64,000 bases of DNA, from assembly GCF_014356525.2 (NCBI RefSeq), contig NC_052506.1, forward strand, positions 33,745,917 through 33,809,916. The letters run 5' to 3'. The DNA comes from Nilaparvata lugens. Lineage: Eukaryota > Arthropoda > Insecta > Hemiptera > Delphacidae. Under the pieces are notes generated by a model. That model ran no database searches. It saw nothing but the letters and a program-made list of their open reading frames with translations, and was not told where the DNA came from. The position numbers were made by a program, and so were the translations under genes. How positions within the stretch are numbered: the stretch's first letter is position 1; every line of letters starts with the position of its first letter. This document shows, in pieces, positions 59,501 to 64,000 of this stretch.

Positions 59501-60079
59501 ACTTTTTCTAGTACATTTAGTATATACATTGTACTAAAATTTTATAAAAATTATACACGTAAAATTCTAACCTTATCTTGGACTTTGTCACCTATAAATT
59601 TGGGAGAAAAATAGCACAAGGACTACCTTATTATTTTATCTTCTAATGTTATTGCATTAGTCTCATTTGCATTGTAATTGTAAATTTGCGCCCGGACTAA
59701 TGTGAGTTGTCACCAATAATTATCATTATAGCTTTGGGTCTCTTTCAGATTGGTCTCAATCCATTTCAAAAGAAAAACCTAGAAAAATCGAAATACTAAA
59801 GATTCCTTTGTTATTTGTATACTTCAGGACTGAATATCAAGTGTAAATCTTGATAGAATAAATTTGAATTTGAAATACTAATATAACCCTTAGCGTTTTA
59901 AAAATATAAACGTATATGATTTAATTTTCAGGTTTGGACCCGGATTAGTAATCTACTGGTTTGGCTGCACCGAGGATATAATTAAATCACCTGAAAACAG
60001 GTTTATTGTAAGAAACGATGTTCCCGAAAATCTTGTGTTCATGAATCCCAGCATTATCAAAGCGCCATCATTGCTCTAG
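29491..60079 (+). CDS. CDIN1: CDIN1 (C15orf41) homologue, seven coding exons
   Basis: Predicted PD-(D/E)XK nuclease that in vertebrates binds Codanin-1 (CDAN1), a regulator of the histone chaperone ASF1; human mutations cause congenital dyserythropoietic anaemia type I. The seven exons join in phase to 296 residues (human about 281). Residues 1-160 are the helical N-terminal region, including the TLGSI and QYQ block; 161-296 are the nuclease domain with GYDKTPD (D198), NWIESK (E223, K225), the SYWNRFGPGLVIYW block and a short tail. Starting ATG 29491 gives MDLT, like vertebrate MILT. All introns are GT-AG. An ATTAAA at 60122-60127 is a candidate poly(A) signal. Introns total about 29.7 kb, mostly transposons; no exon is disrupted. 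Confidence 0.94.
30140..32737 (+). pseudogene. LINE E endonuclease remnant and reverse transcriptase
   Basis: Order: endonuclease tail with YVGDFNSHHEQW (about 30210), a linker with a 125-codon frame (30717-31094), the RT palm with EYRPIALLSVTYKLLERL (about 31270, split by a frameshift), FIDLSAAYDTVW (about 31480), GLPQRSVLAPLLF (about 31660; the usual GLPQG has become GLPQR), YGYADDWVLTT (about 31735) and YLGVVLDRTL. A C-terminal part (32168-32737) ends with a CGTVQTIRHIVEEC stretch, the C/H/C block of several LINE clades such as I/ingi-like ones. Frame breaks near 30500, 31090, 31270 and 32180. Confidence 0.87.
30140..32876 (+). mobile_element. LINE E: 5'-truncated retrotransposon with 13-bp target duplication
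   Basis: Flanked by AGCACACTTGAAA at 30127-30139 and 32877-32889. Starts inside the endonuclease and ends CTAAATAAATA. In CDIN1 intron 1, same strand as the gene. Confidence 0.92.
32890..33041. other. Short non-coding link with inverted-repeat tips
   Basis: TTACGCATAAACGAAAACGTA at 32940-32960 is the inverted counterpart of TTTTCGTTTATGCGTGAA near 29897, on the other side of exon 1 and LINE E. GCGTGTCGAGACAC near 33014 is the inverted counterpart of GTGTCTCGACACGC near 43450. Confidence 0.5.
33042..33128. repeat. Left arm of a 10-kb-spaced inverted repeat
   Basis: GGTTAGAGCAATACCTACTA and the following CCCCACAACT, ATGATGTCATCACATG and TAGATTGAT blocks are inverted at 43062-43147. See finding. 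Confidence 0.7.
33310..33463 (+). pseudogene. THAP zinc-finger remnant (N-terminal half)
   Basis: ATG at 33310 opens MGFCCCVPNC...KTPKVPAFSF, the start of a THAP C2CH DNA-binding domain (CxxxxC near the N-terminus, then Pro/Ala-Phe). An in-frame TAA at 33394-33396 follows LRD, after which the same frame continues domain-like (LKQKCIQAIRKNNFNP) to about 33463. The CxxH half is missing. THAP domains occur in P-element transposases and host THAP proteins. Confidence 0.6.
33470..33610. repeat. Degenerate minisatellite, about 46-bp unit
   Basis: Roughly three copies of AGTGTGAAAGAACAGTGTAA-type sequence directly after the THAP remnant. Confidence 0.6.
33611..34384. other. Non-coding intron sequence
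   Basis: No frame. 33799-33850 (GACCTCATAAATACCGGACC and an AAGATGGCCGCCAT block) is inverted relative to 38776-38876, bracketing LINE F; possibly ends of an older DNA element. Confidence 0.4.
34385..34680 (-). pseudogene. THAP zinc-finger remnant (C-terminal half), - strand
   Basis: Reads WISCIHRKYYKVTKNSAVC, then INHF, giving the CxxHF of a THAP domain, then a basic PRKRVKLCDGAFPKIFPN end that matches the usual AVPTIFP-like close of the domain. It lacks the first cysteine pair and lies opposite in strand to the N-terminal half at 33310. Confidence 0.6.
35101..35620 (+). pseudogene. LINE F ORF1 remnant
   Basis: The clearest block is WFHLGKVKKGTTEENVKSF (about 35380), followed after a frame break by SFKLGVEYDKKEE and WPRFITLRRFLF. 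This is an RRM-like gag arrangement seen in several insect LINE ORF1 proteins. Upstream 34894-35230 is Asn/Lys-rich and in other frames. Confidence 0.6.
35640..38364 (+). pseudogene. LINE F ORF2: endonuclease and reverse transcriptase, frameshifted
   Basis: Endonuclease motifs: FLNVQCLRTK, LCVSEHWL, YHSPDGDF, IGGDFNIHL and LSDHS. Reverse transcriptase motifs: NFRPISIVPTLSKV (about 37125), LCNLSKVFDCV (degraded DLSKAFD, about 37345), GVPQGSVLGPLLF (about 37508), ILFADDTTL (about 37590), KFLGFWIDSRL, and a C-terminal tail ending ELAEEPLF. Frame changes near 35885, 36800, 37450 and 37985. The ADD is intact but the Asp of the first catalytic block has become Asn. Confidence 0.88.
38324..38413 (+). 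repeat. 43-47-bp tandem duplication at the LINE F stop codon
   Basis: TTTATTCATTGACTGAGCTG and the following bases through the stop (TTTTAAAA) are repeated once immediately downstream (38324-38367, 38371-38413). Confidence 0.85.
38926..39613. mobile_element. Non-autonomous P-like (THAP) element
   Basis: 688 bp, flanked by the exact 8-bp repeat GATTAACC (38918-38925, 39614-39621). Inverted ends start CTTAGACCAGTTATAGAATA (right end CTTAGACTAGTT...). A second inverted block, GAAGCCAACATCTACTG, lies about 70 bases inside. At 39183 a short frame MKMVISCAAYNCTEIF resembles the start of a THAP domain. An 8-bp duplication plus a THAP remnant fits the P superfamily better than hAT. No transposase body remains. 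Confidence 0.75.
40356..40820 (+). repeat. Left arm of the hAT element's internal inverted repeat
   Basis: Matches 41294-41747 in inverse, with shared blocks CTGAGATCAGGTA, CACCTGACAACAATGCTCC and CCTCAAGGATCAAAATTTCA. About 470 bp separates the arms. Confidence 0.85.
41294..41747 (-). repeat. Right arm of the hAT element's internal inverted repeat
   Basis: Partner of 40356-40820; a further copy of part of this arm lies at 59072-59305. Confidence 0.85.
42844..43058. mobile_element. 215-bp TA-flanked MITE, copy 1
   Basis: TA on both sides. Inverted ends TAGTGAGGTCCACGTTATAA and its complement. Same length as the copy at 58384-58598 with scattered differences. TA duplication suggests mobilisation by a Tc1/mariner transposase, though the ends differ from the mariner at 14782. 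Confidence 0.88.
43062..43147. repeat. Right arm of the 10-kb-spaced inverted repeat
   Basis: Inverse of 33042-33128; begins right after the 215-bp MITE and ends at the micro-element below. Confidence 0.7.
43147..43208. mobile_element. 62-bp P-like micro-element
   Basis: Ends CTTAGACCAGTT and its complement (AAATGGTCTAAG, imperfect), the same tips as 38926-39613, flanked by GAGCTGTC (43139-43146) and GAGCCGTC (43209-43216), a 7/8 target duplication. An internal second copy of CTTAGACCAGTT is present. Confidence 0.6.
43209..43460. repeat. Palindromic repeat, related to 29755-29878
   Basis: Inverted ends include CACGGCTAGAG...CTCTAGCCGTG and CTATAAATTCATT...AATGAATTTATA. The right half (AACACTCC, AATTCATCT, GCCATCATGTT) matches 29755-29878 in direct orientation. 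Confidence 0.6.
43741..46360 (-). mobile_element. LINE G: 5'-truncated jockey-type, - strand, in CDIN1 intron 1
   Basis: Starts after the endonuclease (about 46360) and ends in an (AATA)n tail at 43741-43775 (as - strand AAATAAATAAAT). Antisense to CDIN1. Confidence 0.88.
44230..46360 (-). pseudogene. LINE G reverse transcriptase, two single-base deletions
   Basis: Open from the linker (YDFRRADYLML) through the palm: GCGPDNVPPF, NFRPITQLSPFAKVFERVLY, TDFSKAFDRI and GVPQGSN, then a frame loss at about 45135 where one T of a T run is missing, a second one-base loss about 25 bases later, then CLMFADDLKIYR, FKDLGVLFDSSLSF and the thumb to a stop at 44230. Catalytic residues are present. Only two indels were detected in the palm, so this is among the better-preserved LINEs here. 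Confidence 0.88.
46361..46781. other. Non-coding intron DNA
   Basis: Contains short repeats of AATCCAACTTC near 46480-46555. A 91-codon frame at 46572 overlaps the following hairpin and shows no known domain. Confidence 0.4.
46782..46953. repeat. 68-bp near-perfect hairpin in intron 1
   Basis: Left arm 46782-46865 and right arm 46886-46953 pair over 68 bases with one mismatch and one 16-base extra in the left arm (a duplicated AAGCAGC-type run). Loop of about 20 bases. Confidence 0.85.
46954..47931. other. End of CDIN1 intron 1
   Basis: No transposon ends or frames recognised. The acceptor TTCTGTTTCAG at 47921-47931 closes the intron. Confidence 0.5.
47932..48036 (+). CDS. CDIN1: CDIN1 exon 2
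   Basis: 105 nt between TTTCAG and GTAAGT. Codes IPRNTLGSICSLQYQ, then a His/Lys/Asn-rich helix to LYRR. The last codon is split AG|G. Phase, not the local ATG at 48014, fixes the frame. Confidence 0.9.
48837..48976 (+). CDS. CDIN1: CDIN1 exon 3
   Basis: 140 nt after TTTTCCTAG, ending GGTG|GTGAGT. Codes FTGAVAEGETPG, IIIRLAQEVN and CPALVARSILAQYY, matching the conserved NG(V)...LANEVDYAPSLMAR region of the family. Confidence 0.93.
49196..49400. repeat. GATA run and AT-rich tandem repeat in intron 3
   Basis: A (GATA)n tract at about 49190-49205, then about 1.6 copies of an 82-85-bp unit built from ATATAATTGATTCTATATAA at 49270-49400. Confidence 0.75.
50160..50248 (+). CDS. CDIN1: CDIN1 exon 4
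   Basis: 89 nt after GTTGACAG, donor GTGAGT. Codes EFASEKVFVTTMMKD, then SSINDRDLALEVFL. A displaced copy is at 51125-51253. Confidence 0.92.
50400..52070 (-). mobile_element. LINE H: RTE-like remnant in CDIN1 intron 4, - strand
   Basis: On the - strand, from 52070 downward: a Lys/Arg-rich linker, EEVISPTLEDEKQAIKDL and SEATGLDL (about 51680), then FRPGRSTVNHILEISQIL (about 51350), an interruption by the exon copy, FQQAYV (about 51100), LRELNVPTKLIRLM, VVKIARIMS and TYGAESWTLTRRVE (about 50850). TYGAESWTLT near the C-terminus is characteristic of RTE-type elements. Multiple stops. A (CAT)n tract lies at 50420-50437. Confidence 0.8.
51125..51253 (+). pseudogene. Displaced copy of CDIN1 exon 4 with its donor site
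   Basis: 51125-51253 copies 50167-50298 (80 bases of exon and 50 bases of intron) with a 3-base loss at the exon end (CTTCTTGGTGAG to CTTGGTGAG) and a few substitutions. It sits inside LINE H, flanked by AATATATATATA on both sides. It has the donor but lacks the true acceptor and the first 7 exon bases. Confidence 0.9.
52550..52599 (+). CDS. CDIN1: CDIN1 exon 5
   Basis: 50-nt micro-exon between TTTGCAG and GTAAGT: SVMYDDQYGPVADSIK plus CA of a split His codon, matching the conserved YGPLVDCIKH of vertebrates. Confidence 0.92.
53182..53995. repeat. Near-perfect palindrome, arms of 318 bp
   Basis: 53182-53499 and 53678-53995 are inverted copies of equal length with essentially no differences by eye (one seen: AGAGTATTAC versus its partner AGACTATTAC). 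The 178-base loop is unique. In CDIN1 intron 5. Confidence 0.93.
54274..54470. repeat. 100-bp tandem duplication
   Basis: Two units start GGGAAACCATAGATTACTCT at 54274 and 54374; nearly identical over about 97 bases. Confidence 0.9.
54924..55982. mobile_element. Foldback element, arms of 269 bp
   Basis: 54924-55192 and 55714-55982 are inverted copies of equal length, including TATAGAGGGAAAAG, GAGCCCGCAGTTCTG, CACTGTGCTAAGGGG and TCACTTTTCGAGGTAT. The arms differ at several positions, so it is older than the palindrome before it. The core has no frame. A diverged single-arm copy is at 10480-10835. Confidence 0.87.
56110..57110 (-). mobile_element. LINE I: RTE-like fragment in CDIN1 intron 5, - strand
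   Basis: From 57110 downward: MEMEEAIKDMKIGKAPGL (about 57075), VPEYIKYGG, a degraded KRGMKQGDSLSPLL region (about 56880), LIYGSKSWVTLKK (about 56545) and a C-terminal IKERQLKWFGHLIRM, then RRGRPRMNW (about 56330). The YADD segment is missing. Several stops and internal deletions. Confidence 0.83.
57419..57679 (+). CDS. CDIN1: CDIN1 exon 6 (nuclease core)
   Basis: 261 nt after GGCACAG, donor AG|GTGCGT. Codes residues 161-248 with RARGYDKTPD (D198), then NWIESKALFAD (E223, K225), the PD and ExK of the predicted active site, and YVSYWNR. Noticeably GC-richer than the surrounding introns. Confidence 0.96.
57680..58383. other. CDIN1 intron 6, first part
   Basis: No element recognised apart from a (CCG)n tract at about 58142-58155. 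A short open frame at 57734 has no known domain. Confidence 0.4.
58384..58598. mobile_element. 215-bp TA-flanked MITE, copy 2
   Basis: Second full copy of 42844-43058, in CDIN1 intron 6, TA at 58382-58383 and 58599-58600. Confidence 0.88.
58648..59072. repeat. Minisatellite, 41-43-bp unit, ten copies
   Basis: Unit like CTTTTACCTAAAAAGGGCAG, then TGTTAAGTTACGGCCTATC. The GGGCAGTG core starts at 58663, 58704, 58747, 58790, 58833, about 58876, 58919, 58962, 59003 and 59046. Two 41-bp variant units (CCTACAGGGGG) alternate with 43-bp ones. Confidence 0.93.
59072..59305. repeat. Partial copy of the hAT element's inverted-repeat arm
   Basis: Matches 41430-41660 directly: GAATGAAGTGTA, ATGAAATCTGAGCATTG, TTTGAAATTTTGATCCTTGA and the following GTGATGATG. 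Begins exactly where the minisatellite ends. Confidence 0.82.
59306..59931. other. End of CDIN1 intron 6
   Basis: AT-rich, no element recognised; acceptor TAATTTTCAG at 59922-59931. Confidence 0.45.
59932..60079 (+). CDS. CDIN1: CDIN1 exon 7 and stop
   Basis: Completes Arg, then FGPGLVIYWFGCTEDII, matching the FGPGLVIYWYG of vertebrates, and a variable tail to TAG 60077-60079. Confidence 0.96.
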
Positions 60080-60347
60080 TCATTCATCAAACTTCACTGT
60101 ACAGAAAAACAAATTATTTTTATTAAAAAAGTAATTTTTGTGATTTAATTTCTTCAATTTCATGACCTCTTCCAATTATTTATTTGCTACTAATCTTGTG
60201 AGCAACATATTATGAAATCCATCCATATATTCACAGTCTCAACAAAATATATTTAATTTAATTTTTCTGCAAATTGATTATCAACATTTCCATTAATGAT
60301 GTGATCATCAAAGTCATTAAAGAAAATTGAAACTTATTAGAATTTAA

Positions 60348-60992
60348 GGGTAGGTTTCCGAGTTCGGGATTTAGCTAAGCTCTAGACTTTAAACAGCTGG
60401 AGTCAGAAAATTGGCTTTCCGAAACGGGGCGTAGTGGTAGTCCGCCCCGTCCACGTTTAAATTAGATTTCGAAAAACTAGAAAATTGAAAACAAAATAAA
60501 ATGAAGAAAAATAGGATAAAGTTTCAGCTATTTTGAATGATTTAGGAATGTTTCATTTCGTCAAGGAAAAAAGTTTCCAATTATAGAAATGAGAAAAAAG
60601 AATTATCACGAAAATTACCCATCACCCCATAAAAATTATCGCCCCATTTCGGAAAGCCAATTTTCTGACTCCAGCTGTTTAAAGTATACGGGGCGTAGTC
60701 GTAGTCCACCCCGTCCACATTCAAATTAATTTTTTAAATACTAGAAAATTGAACACAAAATAAAATGAATAAAAATTACATAAAAATTATAAGAAATATT
60801 TTGAATGATTTAGAAATGTTTCACTTCGTCAAGGAAAAAGGTTTCCAATTATAGAAATGAGAAAATAAGAATTATCATAAAAATTACCCATCACCCCATA
60901 AAAATTATCGCCCCATTTCGGAAAGCCAATTTTCTGACTCCAGATGTTTAAAGTCTAGAACTTAGCTAAATCCCGAGCTCGGAAACCGGCCC
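60348..60992. mobile_element. Harbinger-like MITE with duplicated core
   Basis: 645 bp with ends GGGTAGGTTTCCGAG and GGGCCGGTTTCCGAG (inverted) and 3-bp duplications TAA (60345-60347, 60993-60995), as in PIF/Harbinger elements. Inside, a 264-bp unit beginning CGGGGCGTAG occurs twice in tandem (60425-60688, 60689-about 60955), each ending with the GCCAATTTTCTGACTCCAG block of the terminal repeat. Lies between the 3' ends of CDIN1 and the next gene. Confidence 0.85.
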
Positions 60993-60995
60993 TAA

Positions 60996-61619
60996 ATGTT
61001 GAAACAAGTAAAAATAATTACCTTTAATTGTAATCATAATTAATATTCCTTTAATCTTGCAGAATATGTGTAATTGAGGATGTGTTTTAGAAATTTACAG
61101 AAATAATTTTCAAGTTCCTAACACTGTAGGTACCTTGTAAGTGTTTATTGTTCTATGGTAGTATTAAGATACTTAACAGTGTTGGAATCAAACTCCAGTC
61201 TTTTCGGCTGTAATTTCAAAAATGTATAATTAATTATTATTGATGGGCTGATCATGTGTGTAATATTTGGTCGTACACAAACCTTACTAGTTTTGTCCTT
61301 GATGGAATACTACTACGTTTCTTAAAAGTGTTATTACTTTCAAGAAATCTACAACTTTTTATATAGATTAGCTAACGTAGAATAAATTCCATCCAATTCT
61401 ACTCCTAATTATCATTGAGAACGTAAATATTAAATTTTTGCAGTATTTTACAAGATTACATGGATCATGGTAAAACATTGTGATGTATCGTTTGAGTAGG
61501 CCTTCCTAAGTTCTTACCCAATTCAAATAAAGAATTTCTATAATAACAGATAAATAAATCTGAACTAAACATCTTGTCACATCATTTTAATTGCTAAATT
61601 GTGAGTAAAAGATTAAATT
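60996..61619. other. Intergenic spacer between convergent genes
   Basis: AT-rich, no frame or repeat recognised. Confidence 0.4.
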
Positions 61620-61666
61620 TTTATTACTAAATGGAGAGTTTATTGCAAGAATATACATTGATAACA

Positions 61667-61812
61667 CTAAAGAAAGTTTTCATCAGTTGGATACTTGAGT
61701 CGGAACGGCGGCCTGATGGTGCTCTCATCATAGTAGCGGTGATTCTTCTTGAACTTGTCACGCCTCGCTGGATCTCGCTTGCTGTTGGCTGGAGCCAGGT
61801 TTGGCATCAGAC
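61667..61812 (-). CDS. Last coding exon of an unidentified host gene
   Basis: On the - strand an acceptor (TGTTGCACTTGACAG) precedes LMPNLAPANSKRDPARRD, then KFKKNHRYYDESTIRPP, ending DENFL and TAG at 61667-61669. AATAAA signals follow within 50 bases (about 61640 and 61620). Codon use is clearly coding: GC-rich third positions, basic and ordered. I do not recognise the family. The opposite-strand frame over the same bases is its shadow. Upstream exons were not found before the LINE pieces at 62.1 kb. Confidence 0.7.
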
Positions 61813-62103
61813 CTGTCAAGTGCAACAAAACCATTATTACTGGAGCATGTGGTAAAAGGCAGGGAATTTATTCATGCTCTATGCACAAAAAAATTATAAG
61901 TAGAAAACTGAGTAATTCTTGCAGTTAGTGATGATTTTGCTAAATGCACAAGCGCAAAAATAAGAAATTGTTGATTTGCAGTTTTAAGAAGGATTGTCGT
62001 TATCGTGGAAATGAGTTGAAAACATAAACTTCATTGCACTTCCTTGAAACTGTAAATTTTGTCTTCAAAACTTCTGAGATTTGAAAAAATCTAGTTTGCC
62101 ATG

Positions 62104-62240
62104 GTTATGGCACAAGAGGGAAGAGTTCAGCTGTATATCAGTACCCGGCTCACAGACTGACACTTTTGGAAAAAGGACCATATTATTCGGGACTCAAGCT
62201 CTTCAATTGTCTGCCTGAAAGAATATATGTGGAAGTCATA
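62104..62240 (+). pseudogene. LINE reverse-transcriptase C-terminal tail fragment
   Basis: One frame reads PAHRLTLLEKGPYYSGLKLF, then NCLPERIYVEV, the usual closing block of LINE ORF2 proteins (RLxxxxxGPxYxGxxLYNxLP). Nothing else of the element is recognisable around it. Confidence 0.5.
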
Positions 62241-62716
62241 GGCTAACAAATAACATTAATAAACGCGTCCTCATATTGAATAATTGAATAATATTCAATA
62301 CATTCAGTAGTCTTCTAAAATATGAAATATCGGTACAACAAAAATAGCTATTTTTCTGATGTATTGGAAGGTTAAACATCGATTATATTTTACTGAAATA
62401 TCGATATTTGGCTGCCATTCCTACTTGCAGTAAGGATTTTAACTTTTCGGATAGAACTGTCCGAAGAAGGTACTTCATTTGTTGCTTAGAACACCTCACA
62501 GTTGCGATAAGGCATTGTCGCTTGGGGAGCATCAGCGCACAGCTGCATGGAAATAATTCTACGAAGCAAGAAAAAATCCTTAAGAACCATCCAAACCAGA
62601 GATTCGCTGCAGCACTGTAGACCTCTATTCACTAAAAGCAAGTTGCTTACAGTGGTTTCAATCTACATACTTTAGTTCATTCATAGATACAGACCCAAAT
62701 TAGAAAAGTGGTCAAA
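62241..62716. other. Likely 5' UTR of LINE J or intron DNA
   Basis: A 70-codon frame (62408-62620) shows no known domain. ATCGAT-containing motifs (AATATCGATATTT) lie near 62395. Confidence 0.35.
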
Positions 62717-63379
62717 ATGGACGAAGTTGCATTGGCATTCCGTAAAAAAGTCTTAACAAATATAAGCACACAATATTATGCATGATCATATTCCTTAAAT
62801 ATTCTTCAAGATAGCCTAAGTTTGAAAAACTCACAATTAACATTCCATAAGATACAGTATGGTAGGGAAGATGACTGTAGTGAAGTTATAAAGAGTTTTT
62901 GTGCCGACGTCTTGAAATGTGGAAAGCAAATTAATATAAATCGAGCGCATCCTTTAGGATCAAGAAGAGAAGGGGCGCCGATTATCGCTCACCTTCCAGC
63001 TGACGGTGACCTCGAGTGCATTCTAAAAAATACTAAAAGACTCAAAAACACACCGTTCATAGTGCATAGAGACTTCAGCCATGAAACGAGAAAGAAACGT
63101 GCGGCGTTACTAACTTTGAGAAGAGAAATCATTCGGGCGGTTGGTGCTGATACGAACATTCACCTGAACGTGGATCGATTGTATGTGGAAAAACAAGTTT
63201 TCACGTATTCAGGCAAAGATGGACTGAAAGCGGGAAGTCTAGATGGTATAGGAAAGCTGAGGGAAATGCTTCGCGTGGATTTAAAAGACAGTTTCCAGAA
63301 AATCATAGCAGGAGATCGGAACAAGGCAAACGCGGATGAAGTAGCAGACGAGAATGAGAACGAACATGTGGCTGGATAG
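62717..63379 (+). pseudogene. LINE J ORF1 (L1-ORF1-like RNA-binding protein)
   Basis: ATG at 62717 opens MDEVALAFRKKVLTNI, stopped by TGA at 62783-62785; the same frame then stays open to TAG 63377-63379. The core resembles the RRM/C-terminal region of L1-type ORF1 proteins: NRAHPLGSRREGAPIIAHL, ILKNTKRLKNTPFIVHRDFS, TRKKRAALLTLRREI and HLNVDRLYVEKQVFTY. A Glu/Asp-rich tail ends NENEHVAG. The early TGA suggests this copy is damaged or the true start lies downstream of it. Confidence 0.72.
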
Positions 63380-64000
63380 GGAAGTGATGTCTGTCACGAG
63401 TCGAGTATAATTAGTGTAAATAGTTCTTCTGTAAATAATAATTGTCAGGATATAAAAGTTGTTGGGTATATCGTAGCTGGGATAAAAGGTAAGATGAAGG
63501 ATCTAAATTTCATTAATTTCATCAAATCGTATGATGTATTCTGTGTATGTGAAACGTTTTTAGAACAGGCTAATAATATTTTATTTGAAAGAGATTTTCA
63601 GGAGTTTGATTTGCGTTTTGTTGCTGCAGTAAGAAGTAGTTTATTTGGAAGGGGAAGTGGAGGTTTGATTTATAGGTATAATAAAAGAAAGTTGAAGGGA
63701 AAAGCTGGTTTTAAAGTATTTAATGATTTCGAAGGTTTAGAAATTGATTTCCTTAACACAAGTGCTGTTATAATACCAGTCTATTTGAATTGTGCTGAGG
63801 ATAGGTGGGATGGGGACTTATTAAATTTGTGGCAAAGATTAGAGATTTTAGAAAATAATTATAACAGTAGAAATTTTATTTTATTGGGAGATTTTAATTG
63901 TAGAGTAGGAAATAGCCAGGTCATACCGGAGGAATTATTAGATCCAGAATTTAGAGTTAAATGGGATCGAAGATCGAAAGACATGGTATTGAATCGTAGA
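63380..64000 (+). CDS. LINE J ORF2, endonuclease N-terminus (partial)
   Basis: Open from the TAG of ORF1 to the window end, first ATG at 63494. Shows FIKSYDVFCVCETFL (catalytic Glu), GSGGLIYRYNK, and ILLGDFNCRVG, the APE-type endonuclease marks. The SDH block and reverse transcriptase would lie beyond 64000. No break within 620 bases. Confidence 0.85.

Larger units (their letters stand above)
62717..64000 (+). mobile_element. LINE J, 5' portion, cut by the window end
   Basis: ORF1 and the start of ORF2 of another non-LTR retrotransposon, running off the window. Both are in the same reading frame. Confidence 0.85.

Noticed and set aside
61631..61855. 74-codon + strand frame
   Set aside because: Shadow of the - strand exon at 61667-61812, which has acceptor, stop and poly(A) signals in the correct order.

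Overview
This window is eukaryotic, AT-rich and dominated by repeats. It looks like an insect nuclear chromosome, and the mix of elements would suit a hemipteran, though I cannot confirm the order. The reasons are a spliced conserved animal gene with GT/AG introns, many 5'-truncated non-LTR retrotransposons (LINEs), a Tc1/mariner element with a DUF4817-type N-terminus, and hAT-, P- and Harbinger-like short elements.

One host gene organises the right-hand two thirds. It is CDIN1 (C15orf41, the Codanin-1-interacting predicted PD-(D/E)XK nuclease), on the + strand from 29491 to 60079. I assembled seven coding exons by reading splice sites and phases: 29491-29588, 47932-48036, 48837-48976, 50160-50248, 52550-52599, 57419-57679 and 59932-60079. 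They sum to 891 nt, which is 296 codons plus stop. Intron 1 is 18.3 kb and filled with transposons. A second host gene, unidentified, ends on the - strand at 61667-61812, tail to tail with CDIN1. A possible last exon of a third gene lies at 1192-1335 (+).

Layout. 0.2-0.5 kb: GC-rich foldback. 1.96-9.75 kb: a LINE with an SGNH-like ORF1, split by a 3.6-kb LTR retrotransposon that has 4-bp target duplications and a gag/env remnant without pol. 10.5-14.7 kb: repeated families and a strong hairpin. 14.8-17.1 kb: an apparently intact DD41D mariner element with 460-bp inverted repeats. 18-24 kb: two broken LINEs on the - strand. 24.7-25.9 kb: a 102-bp satellite in two blocks. 26.9-29.1 kb: a three-level nest (mariner remnant, foldback element, LINE). 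29.5-60.1 kb: CDIN1, whose introns carry four intron-1 repeat groups (LINEs at 30.1, 34.9 and 43.7 kb, THAP/P-like pieces, a 2.9-kb hAT-like element), RTE-like LINEs, a displaced copy of exon 4, a near-perfect 2 x 318-bp palindrome, another foldback and a 43-bp minisatellite. 60.3-61.0 kb: a Harbinger-like MITE. 62.7 kb to the window end: the 5' part of a LINE whose ORF1 and ORF2 share one frame, separated by a single TAG.

No tRNA, rRNA or bacterial-type feature was seen. Almost all LINE reading frames are broken; the mariner transposase is the only long transposon ORF that looks complete.
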